The translations under genes were made by a program, and so were the position numbers. This document shows, one piece after another, positions 12,674 to 22,140 of a stretch of DNA of 64,000 bases (positions within the stretch are counted from its first letter, which is position 1; each line of letters starts with the position of its first letter). The notes beneath the pieces are model-generated. The model saw only the letters and a list, made by a program, of their open reading frames with translations. It was not told the DNA's origin and ran no database searches. Origin of the DNA: Candolleomyces eurysporus (Eukaryota > Basidiomycota > Agaricomycetes > Agaricales > Psathyrellaceae); contig JANBPK010000849.1 of the NCBI GenBank assembly GCA_027579435.1, forward strand, positions 108,077 to 172,076. Reading direction: 5' to 3'.

Positions 12674-13302
12674 TTCACCTATTGCTTGTTGCGAGCGAGG
12701 GCGGTCTCTCATTCTATCACGGTCTCAACTCAGAATTCATACAGATCCAGACAATGGTATAATGTTGATTTCTCACTGGTTCGCTACCATCTGTCATCTG
12801 TGCGTTCAGTGGGGTCCTCGACAGGATCTTCTCCATGTGCAACCCGGCTTTCATGCTTATGAGAGGGGGACGCGGTCGTTTGAAAGTTTGTCAACACGAT
12901 ACCTTCTCTGTCTCTCATCCTCATCACGCTTTCCGCTGCCCTCTTTTGTCGCGATCTCCTCTCCGGACTGTACTGCCGTTCTCTGCCGCCGGCCCTGTGG
13001 CCGCAAGAGAACCCTCACGGTCGCGGCAACTCAGCCGGCATTCGCGTCATTCGTACGTCATTTGTCCTCTATAGGCCATCTTCCTCTATCTCCAGGCTTC
13101 TGCTTCTTCGTCTTTCTTACCAACCATCTTCGTCTGTCTTACAAACCTCCCTCTGAGTTTTTTTATCGTATTCGTAAGTCGCTTGCTACTGGACTATATC
13201 TTCGGTCCCTCACCCCGCGGCTCACATCCTCAAACCTCCTCGCCTACACTCTCAGCCCTCCAATCGATCAGCGTAAACATCGGAGATTGATTAACCGGTA
13301 GG
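12674..13302. promoter_or_regulatory. Upstream region of the epimerase gene, with a possible FunK1 exon fragment
   Basis: About 630 bp before the epimerase start, very CT-rich in the last 400 bp as expected for a promoter and 5' UTR. On the minus strand a short stretch near 12730-12845 reads ...IVWICMNSE followed by a possible 5' splice site. That resembles the FunK1 segment that normally precedes the exon left at 3296-3913. The catalytic part of a kinase is not found here. Confidence 0.35.
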
Positions 13303-14757
13303 ATGCCCACAGCTCATCCAGGCGACACCGTCCTCGTAACAGGAGCCAACGGATACATACCTATCTGGGTCGTCCGTAAACTTCTCGAAAAGGGTTACAA
13401 CGTCCGCGGTACAGTACGGAAAGCCGAGAAGGGCGAGCACCTCAACAAGTATTTCGATAGCTATGTGAAGCAGGGGAAATTGGAGCTGGTTGTTGTGGAG
13501 GATATTACAAAGGTCATTATAATTCTTTGAGCTGGAAGGCGGCGATGGTAGCTGACGAGGGACTCTGTGTCACAGGAAGGAGCGTTCGACGAAGCTGTGA
13601 AAGGTGTCGACGCGATCGAGCATATGGCTTCGCCGTTCCATGAAAACGTGGATGACCCTGAAGGTACAACCCCGTCCACTCCTCCATCTTAATTTTCCTT
13701 CGCTTATTAACTTCTCAAAATCCAGAGTTCATCAGGCCCGCCGTCGATGGTACACTCGGCATCCTCAAGAGTGCGCTGAAGAATAAGTCCGTTATTGTCC
13801 TTCCCTCTCCCCTAGTTCCCCATATTGAACCCACATTTTGTCCCTCTTTCGATAGCCCCGCCATCAAACGCATCGTTATAACCTCGAGCTGCGCTGCCGT
13901 CATCACGATCACACCCGAAGCCCGCACCTTCAGCGAAGCAGACTGGAATGAACTATCCATCAAGGAGACCCGGGAACAAGGGAGAAAAGCGCCCCCAATG
14001 ACGAAGTACAGGGCGTCAAAGACTTTGGCGGAGAAAGCTGTCTGGAAATTCTATGAAGAGGATGTGAAGAAGGAGGGGACGGCTAGTTGGGATGTTGTGG
14101 TGTTGAATCCGCCTTTTGTTTTCGGTGTACGTTGCCTTCTGTTGAATTTCAAACTCTGCCTTTCCGCTGACCATTTGCATTTCCTTAAATCGTGATTGTC
14201 GACACCTCTCAATAGCCTGGAATTCAAGAAATTTCCTCCACCTCCGCACTCAATACGTCCCTCAAAGCCTGGTACGACTTTGTGTACTCATCCACCAGCT
14301 CTGCCAAACCGAAAGAGGCATTCGAGGTGTCGAATTCATGGGTTGACGTGAGGGATTTGGCGGATGCGCATGTGCTCGCGTTGGAAAAGGAGGAAGCGGG
14401 CGGGGAGAGGATCATCGTTACGGAGGGGGTATATATTTGGCAGGAGTGGCGTGCGTAATTTTCTGTTGTCTCTCTCTGTTGCTTGCTCTCCCTTCCTTCA
14501 ACTCGTGAGTTGACTGACCCTCGACTTCTTTCCTATAAACAGTTGACATCGCCAACGCCCTGCCCTCCTCCCTGGTCGAAAAGACGAGCAACCCGCTCCC
14601 CAAGGGTTTCCCGGAGATTACGGCTCAGCCTCAAAACCTCACGTATAAAGTCAAGTACGATACCGCTAAGGAGCAGAGGATCCTGGGGGTAAAGTATAGG
14701 ACGAAGGAGGAGACGACCAGAGATACCGTGGAAGACTTCGTTAGAAGGGGGTGGTGA
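13303..14757 (+). CDS. NAD(P)-dependent epimerase/reductase (extended SDR, Gre2-like)
   Basis: Six exons: 13303-13512, 13576-13663, 13726-13786, 13856-14126, 14216-14450 and 14543-14757, all with GT...AG introns in phase, giving 359 aa. The start is the first ATG after a CT-rich leader. The N-terminus has the Rossmann motif [20 protein letters not shown] (residues about 9-28; the fourth position is N where many relatives have T) followed by VRGTVR, which suggests NADPH use. The catalytic serine lies in VITSSCAAV and the active-site Tyr/Lys pair in [11 protein letters not shown]. The later block [16 protein letters not shown] is typical of dihydroflavonol-4-reductase/methylglyoxal-reductase-like enzymes. 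It should reduce a carbonyl compound in the cytosol; the substrate cannot be told. All catalytic residues are present and the gene looks functional. It stands alone. Confidence 0.9.
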
Positions 14758-15295
14758 GACGTAGCGGGGTCTGCTAGAAGAGTCGGGAATCGAGGGTGAT
14801 AAAGAAGAGTAGTGAGTAGCACTCAGCTTTGAATGTGTTCAGTCAATCTGGCGGCATATTGCTATCATGATTGTATTTGGAAGCCATGACCAGGAGTGAG
14901 TCGAGATAACACTCGAGATTAGAGGTATGAGTCCGCACTCTCGAACATCAATTGATCATCAGTGAACCGAGTTGCGTGAAGGGTGAGATATCGCAGAAGT
15001 AGCAAGCTGTTAGTATAGATTGACGGACTGCACAGAGCTCCAGATATGAACGAAGATCGTTGAAATAAGCGAAAAAGGGTACACTGGCGTGTAGCGAAGT
15101 CATCGAAGTCATCACTGATAAGTAGTACTATGTACGGCTTGTCATTTTGCATTTGTGATATTGCTACAAATGTACACGTCGGGGTCAGGTGCTGAGCAGA
15201 AAAAACTACAGAAATTTCTGTGGACAAACGAGGAGACGTAAATAAATAGAATGTGACAGATCTATAAATGAAGAATAGCAGGTACACTAAAATGA
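14758..15295. other. Intergenic region between convergent genes
   Basis: 3' flanks of the epimerase (plus) and the FunK1 kinase (minus). No gene seen. Confidence 0.6.
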
Positions 15296-17445
15296 TCAAG
15301 GGCTGCGAGGATTTGACCGAGACGTAGGTGAACAAGGACTGCGATTAGTACGTTTAGCCGCTGGCCGAGTATCTGGATAGTCGTCAGAAGCTCTTTTCAA
15401 CGGACTTCGCTCAGTCGAAGGTCGCATCGAAGGAACAGCTGGGATCAGAGGAGCGGGAGTGACACATCTCGTGGCAGTGTCTTCAGCCTCTGCTTTCTCC
15501 AATGCTGCAATTCCATCGTCAAAAAGTCGAAGAACATGAGCATAGTGATCTTCAGCGCTCGACCGTAACGACTTGAGGATGGCCGTTGCATTTGCCGGTT
15601 TCTCATGAGTGATTCGAATCTTCTCTCGGATAATCGATCGAAGGAAAGCTCGGAACCCGTACAAAACGTTGACACAAGCTTCTGGCCAGCGTGAAGCGAT
15701 ACTGTATGGTATTGAATCCACCGCCAGAAAGCCTAGCTTGAGGCCAGCTGCGTCGTGGCCCTCATATTTGTGCCAGAGGTTCAGGGGATACGGAACGGAA
15801 TGGAAAATGCCGAGATGGTTGTACACGTGAATGATGTGCGCTAGGACGTATAAAAATGATTCGAGGTCATCTAGATGGTCATGAACCAGGGGACCTGGCA
15901 TGTCACAACTAGAAAGAACCATTACTGATTGGTACAATGCAGTGCCCTGTACGCTGTGTTAGCACCTCGCAGCCGAAATGAGAAGAAGGAATCTTACTAT
16001 TCGCCAATCAGTCAGAGGCTCAATGCCATCCGGAGTAGCATGAATGGCCATGTCAAGGTCAATCAAGATCCCGCGATCACCTGGCTCACTTCCAGGTCTT
16101 CCTATCAGAATGTTTCGAATGGAGACGTCTCGATGTAATGTTCCTCTCTTCAGCAATTCCATATGACCTATATCAGGACAATCATGATCATCATCAAGGT
16201 CAGATAGTGGCCAATGCAGCAGCTTACCAGCAATAGCATCGCGAAGGGCACAAAGCAGCTCTGTGGCCGATGTAAACTTGGTGACTGGGTCACCGTAACA
16301 CTTGATGACAACACGTGTGTTGACACGATTCTCGAAATCGGAAGAACAGGTGGCGCTCCGGAACCCGCGCAAATGCGCCGTCTGACCGCGATCCGATTCA
16401 TAGGAGAGCATTTGAACGACACCAGAAATCCCTAGAGCCTCTCGAAGGCAAATATACTCGGAGGTCCTATTGTGGGGCCTCCACGAGTCCTTGACAATAA
16501 GCTCCTCCCGGCTGACTGGATCGGAGATGCTCCAACACGTGGTGCAGCGACCACAAATATCGGGGCGACGGAAGAACGGCTCGACGTTATGATGGAGGGG
16601 GTATATTATTTCGATGTCATCCGCTCCACGCGTCTTCAAGGTTCCACTAACTTTGCGTCCGTTCTCAACCCTCCATTGAATGCTGGTATCGAGGCCGATG
16701 TCGTTCTCGTTCGGTGAACTGAGTCCGAGAACAAGTCGTACGAAGGTATGAGGATTTGTATGAATATCGAGAAGGGGAGTGTATTGAACGCCGCTACGGT
16801 CGAAGTGGAACAGACGAAGATACTGCCCTGTGAGAACGAGCACGCGAACAAATCGCCGATTTGGCTGGTGAATGAACAGCTGCCTAAAGCCAAAGCGATG
16901 AATATCTTTCAAACTCCATGGGTCGCTTGAACGTACCTTGCGTAGATCGCGATATGGACCAGTTGCTCGGAAACAGGGGACTCCTCGCCTTCCACCTGAA
17001 TTTCAATGCAGGAGATATTGGAGAAGCCAATATCCGCCGAGTGTGTACCTGCAATCATGCGGGGAAGTTGGAAGGACGGACCTTCCGCCTTAATGACAAG
17101 GCTAGGCCTGGAGTAGTGGAATTGGGGATTGGTTTCGCAGTGCTGAAGATCCGTCGTGTGGGTGTCTACTACTTGGCGTGCACCCTGCGCCATCGCGTCA
17201 CTCGAGAAGTGTTTCACAATCGAAGAGATGACGTTGAAGAATGGGGTGTAACAGTCGCTGTCAAACAATTTTGCGTAGTTTCGAGGAAGTTTCCAACGGT
17301 GGTGTGTGAAGCTATAGGACCGGGACCTCTTCAAGAAAGCTTCGATAGCAGAATCAGATGCGAGGTCGTGGTATAGGGAGCGTGCAAACGAATGGTCCGA
17401 GAGCTGAACGACACCAACAAGCTCTGGGGTCGGTTCACCCGCCAT
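15296..17445 (-). CDS. FunK1 family protein kinase, complete
   Basis: Three exons (17445-16937, 16883-15998, 15946-15296) join in phase to 681 aa from MAGEPTPELV. Blocks in order: an N-terminal family-specific region, NRRFVRVLVLTG with LFHFDRSG, IVKDSWRP (candidate ATP-binding Lys), the catalytic loop TLHRDVSIRNIL (HRD Asp and the Asn), the metal site GILIDLDMA (DLD in place of DFG), HDHLDDLESFLYVL and RWPEACVNVLYGFRAF, then a Ser/Pro/Arg-rich tail with RPAAKRTNRS. The catalytic residues are present, so it may be active; the activation segment is short, as is usual in FunK1. FunK1 (PF17667) is strongly expanded in mushroom-forming fungi and linked to multicellularity; substrates are unknown. 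A relic of a second member lies at 3296-3913. The first ATG of the frame is further upstream (17574) in a poor context, and 17445 was preferred. Confidence 0.9.
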
Positions 17446-17592
17446 GTACCTGGGTGTAAAAAGAACAAAAAGAAAGAAAAAAAAAGAGCTTCGCACGCTC
17501 AAAAGGGGGGGCTTGTCACGCACTAGGCTGAGTCCCCAAAAACGCAAGTGGGTATCAAGATTGAAGAGTACCACTACATGAATAAGTATAAT

Positions 17593-19583
17593 TTACTTTG
17601 TATGTGTGGGCTTCTTCCCGTGCGAGCATTTTCGGCCGTCATCAACCCCCTTGCAACCAATCCTCTGCTTACACCATCTGCAAGGATTCGTACATGGAAC
17701 TATGCGGCGTTCTATGTTGTACGTGCCTTGACACTCTGGTTGATGACAGCGCCGGCGTGACCGGATTGCTCGCTGACGATCTTGTTCGTCTACGACACGG
17801 CGTTGCTTCTGTCGCTCCAAACTGACACCTGCGACTTCTGTAATTAGAGCTCGGTTAGCATTTTCGAGAATGCTGGCATCCTGGCACTGTGACGGTGTGG
17901 GCGTGCTAGACTCGATGACAGATGGACTCGGCATTATCAACGTCAATGGCCAACGACTGGGGGATGCCACATGTGGCTTGAAGATCACGCACTCCCTGCA
18001 AAGGCTGGATCTGGTTTGCATCGCCGGTAAGAAAGGCTGGGAATGGCAGGTTCTCGGCTGCGAATATACGAGATGATATCTTGGCACTCTCGAGCTCTGT
18101 GTACATCAGTTCTTTGGATGCACGGATGTTACTGACCTTTTCCCAAGACTTAGCATATGTAGCTAAGACCTCCGGGGTGATGTAGAATCTTGTCTCACCA
18201 TCTGCCGCACGGTTCCACTCTTGGGAATAGGCTTCGAAATTGATTTTTCGTTGGCCACTTACAGCTGCCATCTCGGAGAATGAGCGGAGCTTGGTGAAGA
18301 AATACTTTCGTGCGTCCATAGTTGTTGGAGGGAGTACGGGAAGTGCCAGCGCTTGGCGTTTGCGTAGCGAGTCATCACTAGCACTCAGATGTAGAAACCA
18401 CTGACAGGTCTGTTCGTTGAAGGGCTCCATGCAGTAGCGCAGTCTGAGTGAATCTAGACAGATATGAAGTGAGTAGGGGACAGTCTTTTGGAAAGGTAAC
18501 ACACCTGGGAATGAGCAGATGCCAAATTGTTCATCCGTTGGCTCATACAGGTCTCTGTTAATCCAGTCTTGATAGGATTTCGCACCTCCGACCACATCAC
18601 TAAGATAATTCAAAAGGAACAATGTCCGGTTGATCATTGAGAGGTTGTGGTGGTACTCCCAGTCCACGTTAGATAGATGGGTAGCATAGGCCTTGAGCAA
18701 TCAGTAAGTACCACCCAGAGAAAACCAACCAAGCACGTACCTGAAGGTTATACCATGTTAGATGATTCATGAGGCAGCTCACAGTAAATCGAGGACCAGC
18801 TTATCAACGACAATCATCAGCGCTCTTGAGAATGAGCCATAAGACTTGGGACGTACCATTCAATACGCCAAACTTCCTATATATATCACCGTGTGGTACT
18901 ACCTCTACATTGTTTGTTCCTCGAAGGCATCTCCATTTTTGTGGACCGTATTTGTCCACACCCGCACGCTCGTACATCGGAACATCGTGAATATCTGAGA
19001 AGTAACCCTGCCTTGCAAGTTCAAGCAAGGGATTTGCCTTCACGCGCACAGTCGGTGTGAAGAGAACCTTGCCAGTCTTGGCATCCCTCAAACATGTTCG
19101 ATGGCGGCAACAAGGACGCTTGGACTCAGGATGTAACGAGGGGTACGCTCAGTGACAAACCGTGAGTTCCGCTGGAGCGTTTGCTCGAAGGTGATTCCAA
19201 ACTCCTTCCTGCAAACTTTGTCCACCTGCTCACGAGACTCTGGATCCCAACGAAGAATATGGTCGCGTAGTGTACGTAAGAATGGAATTGTCGCACCATG
19301 TGTCCTCGAGAGCGGAAGACTGTGAAAACCATGGAAAATATCCTTTTTGATTCGGGGGGGGTGCTGTTGAAGTTGTTGAACATCACAGCAGCTGGTGACG
19401 GGTCGTGATAGGGAGATCAGCAATCTTTAACCGAGATATCAGATGAGATGGTCTTACCACAAAGAAACACAAAAAATTGGTGTATTCTGAGTGAGGTAGT
19501 TGCGTTAACAACGCGTCGTGCAGATAGCTTGAAGTGAGAGAAGGTGGAGGTGGCTGTGGTGGCAGGTAACAGGCAGGTAACAT
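17593..19583 (-). CDS. Conserved agaricomycete protein with Cys-rich C-terminus, function unknown
   Basis: A multi-exon minus-strand gene from ATG 19583 (MLPACYLPPQPPPP) to the stop at 17593. Conserved-looking blocks are DIFHGFHSLPL, LRDHILRWDPESREQVD, RFVTERTPRYILSP, YGPQKWRCLRGTNNVE, NLSMINRTLFLLNYLSD and TPEVLATYAKSWEKV. I recall near relatives occurring in many copies in Agaricomycetes, suggesting a mobile-element or expanded family, but I know no named domain. The last 60 residues hold the pattern C-x4-C-x12-C-x3-C-x2-C-x5-C-x8-C inside a basic stretch, probably binding zinc and perhaps nucleic acid. No premature stop was seen, although splice borders were only partly verified. The start codon lies inside a 13-bp inverted repeat (19572-19609). 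The gene is transcribed towards the FunK1 kinase, 148 bp away, on the same strand. Confidence 0.6.
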
Positions 19584-19609
19584 CGGTCCGGGGCCGGATG
19601 TTACCTGCC
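19572..19609. repeat. Perfect 13-bp inverted repeat over a start codon
   Basis: Arms GGCAGGTAACATC (19572-19584) and GATGTTACCTGCC (19597-19609) flank a 12-bp GC-rich loop. A further GGCAGGTAAC copy precedes it at 19561-19570, and GGCAGGTAACAT recurs at about 19788. The start codon of the gene at 17593-19583 lies in the left arm. Confidence 0.8.
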
Positions 19610-20673
19610 ATTGGGGCGAAAAACGAACCTTTGACGCTCCTGACGCACGAAAAAAGCCCAGGGATGCGTAACTTTTTCACAGGTTACACTTCTTGATGTC
19701 TACTTTCACTTGGTCAACTTTTGAGAGCCAAAGCAGGCCTAAGAATGAGCGAAACTGAGCGAAAAGCTGAGACCTCGGGGATTGCCGGGCAGGTAACATA
19801 CCCAGGTACATGGCGGGTTAACCCTGGGGTCACCAGTTGCTTCATTTCATCGACAACTCGGTTACATGATCCGGCTTTGGATTGTTTAGCCGAGGATCGA
19901 GTGCGCATAGTTTGATATACTGTGAGTGGGGAGAGATTGAGTTGAAGTGGAGCAAATATAACTTGGAAAGATAAAAGCCATATGGAGGATAAAGATAGTG
20001 CACAAGAAGTGTTGCTGGCAGTGGTGATGGTGGTGGCGGTGGCGAGAGGAACAAGGCTGAAGTGGCGCCCGCGGTAATGTGACCCCGTTTCGCACTCCGG
20101 TGGCGGCTTTCGTCCTTCCCAGTTTGGGCGTCAATGCTATAGCTGCCGAAGGCCTCACCGTGGCCAGCTGACCTGAACACTGTGTGTGTCAGCATTTTTC
20201 ACTTCGATCCCAGCGATAGATAAGTACCGACCTCGTTGACATTCACGACGCCCCACACAGAAGAACCCGAACTTGGCTTCGACGAGAGCATGAAGTAGAC
20301 AATAAAGAAAAAACAAAAGTTTGGGGACTCTGACGATCCGACACTGCTCTCCCGTAATATGGACCTTGGACTCACCTCGTGTCGGGCACAAGGCAAACTT
20401 TCTGTCAGCGTATCATAGCTGGATTGTATCCTAAATAACCACTGTTCACCTCGTCCGTCATCCGTCGAAGGACCTGCACAAGTGGTGACCCTCCAGGACG
20501 TCGCTAGTCGTACCTGATGGTGGCCTTCTCAGTGTCCAGTCTCCAAACCGGGTTTAGGAAGATAACAACAAGAGTCCATTCATAGATCACAGTAGTATAT
20601 ATGACAGTAAACGGAAATGATTACGATCTGGCACCGAAGGCACTGGAGATATATATTCGACACATCCTTTCAC
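19610..20673. other. Intergenic region
   Basis: About 1.1 kb with only short ORFs (for example 20155-20396 minus) lacking known motifs. A segment near 19786-19850 contains ACATGGCGGGTTAACCCTGGGGTCACCAG-like sequence, loosely similar to the right end of the hAT element at 46.24-46.31 kb. It may be an old hAT end. Confidence 0.35.
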
Positions 20674-22140
20674 CTAGGCTACTGCAGCTGCCTCAACCTT
20701 GAGAGTAGCGACATCGCCTTTGCCGAGTGCGCTGTAAATGGCCCTCCTGTTTCCCTCAGATATCTTTGTGATATGTTCTTTGCCGTTCTCGTCGACGAAT
20801 CCGAAGCTATCCGGCTCAATGCAGTCGGCTGGGGCGCGGGTAACAAGACGCGTCGACGTTGGTTGCGCCGTGACAAGATTGGTACGATAATTGCCAGAAT
20901 AGACTGGTGCACGACAAAAAAAANGTGTAATATGACAGTCAGCGTGATGTAGCCTTGATTAGAGGAAGGAATGAAGAGAAGTGTTAAACGTACAAGCAAA
21001 GGCAGCCGGTTTACACCCAGTAGTGGAGGATCTAAGCGCCAAAGGGCCGGAGCAAGTCTGAGATCCCCAGCCGGAGAAGTCGCTGTATCCATCCATTGAC
21101 GCATCATACATAAGTTAGGATTGGGTTTGGGAGAACTAAGAGAAGGAAATGCACTTACAGTACTCCAGAGACGCTAGTCAACATCATAGCAGCTGCAGGC
21201 ACAGTCGGCGAATAGCAGCAAACTCCAGCGGGGAGATTTCCACACTGGAGCCAACCCCCGGCACAGTTAAGCGCAGTGTAGAAGCGCATGTCGAGCGCTG
21301 AAACCAGTTCGACTGCGTTCTGGAACAGAACGACAGTAGTGGCGATGGTAGCTGCCGAGATGAGCTTCATTGTTACTACGGGTAGTAGCGAAGGTTGATG
21401 AAAAGTTGAGTAGAAGGAAAGTGGGTGAATAGAGCGATTGAGTGAGGACGATGCTGCTCTCTCACCTAACTTTGAGTTCGTTTTTATACTTCACAAATTC
21501 TGAACCCTTCCCATTGTAGCACCAGAGATCTCGAATGTCTGAAAATTCAAATTCATGGGCGGTGATTTTGAAACGTGAACCGGATGCAGTCACTCTGCAA
21601 CCCGCTTTCGCCGGGACACTTGACTAGGAGTGTCTCCTCTGATGTCGGTGAGCGGATGGGGCACATGTCTATGCTCTCACTGCAGTCACGAACGAGGAAG
21701 GGGAGTATCCACGCACGTCGTGTATGACAGTGAGCGCTCGCTCAGATCACAAANGCAAATTCTAATCATTGACGCAAAGGGTATATCCATGGCCGACTGA
21801 GGCCGCAAGTCCAAGGGGTTGGAGAAATCAAGGATCAACGTCAAATCCTTGTACATGGGCGATGATGGCTAGGAGGTCATGCGATGCTTGATGCTCCACT
21901 CCCCCTACAAATGTACGATCGTCGCGAGCAGGATATGAGATCGGTGCCGTTGACCTACGAAATATGAAGGGATCGCGGAGAGCCCTGGCCGTTCTCGCTT
22001 TGTTATGTCTGACAAAGAAGAGTTGAAGTCCGTGCTTAACGCGAACAGCCTGAGTACGCCAGACTCCAAAATGGTACCCGGCGCCCGAGAGTTCCAAGAC
22101 CACAACGACTGGCCTAGTGGAGTGCTTCAACGAAGAGATG
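20640..22140 (+). repeat. Segmental duplication, copy A (CpG-rich)
   Basis: About 1.5 kb matching 28660-30030 in the same orientation. It covers the secreted-protein gene and about 750 bp of its upstream DNA. Copy A keeps many CpG dinucleotides and an intact gene. Copy B has lost nearly all of them. Confidence 0.8.
20674..21370 (-). CDS. Small secreted cysteine-containing protein
   Basis: Three exons (21370-21159, 21082-20994, 20903-20674) join in phase to 176 aa. Introns start GTAAGT and GTACGT and end CAG. The protein begins MKLISAATIATTVVLFQNAV...VSA, a clear signal peptide cleaved around residue 25. The mature part has about seven cysteines, including LNCAGGWLQCGNLPAGVCCY, and later QTCSGPLAL, STTGCKPAAFAC and ADCIEPD. 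It ends in a polar segment with DSFGFVDENGKE. No family is recognised; it is plausible as a secreted effector-like or cell-wall-associated protein, as fungi have many such genes. The N at 20924 lies in intron 2. A decayed duplicate lies at 28720-29407, which supports this being the functional copy. Confidence 0.75.

Noticed and set aside
12365..13301. Several ORFs over 100 aa upstream of the epimerase
   Set aside because: They lie in the Plavaka end and in a CT-rich leader; their Ser/Leu/Pro-rich composition reflects that.
19386..19850. Possible small hAT element bounded by CTGGTGAC and GTCACCAG
   Set aside because: Flanking 8-bp sequences do not match, and the left end lies in a coding/intron region of the 17593-19583 gene.
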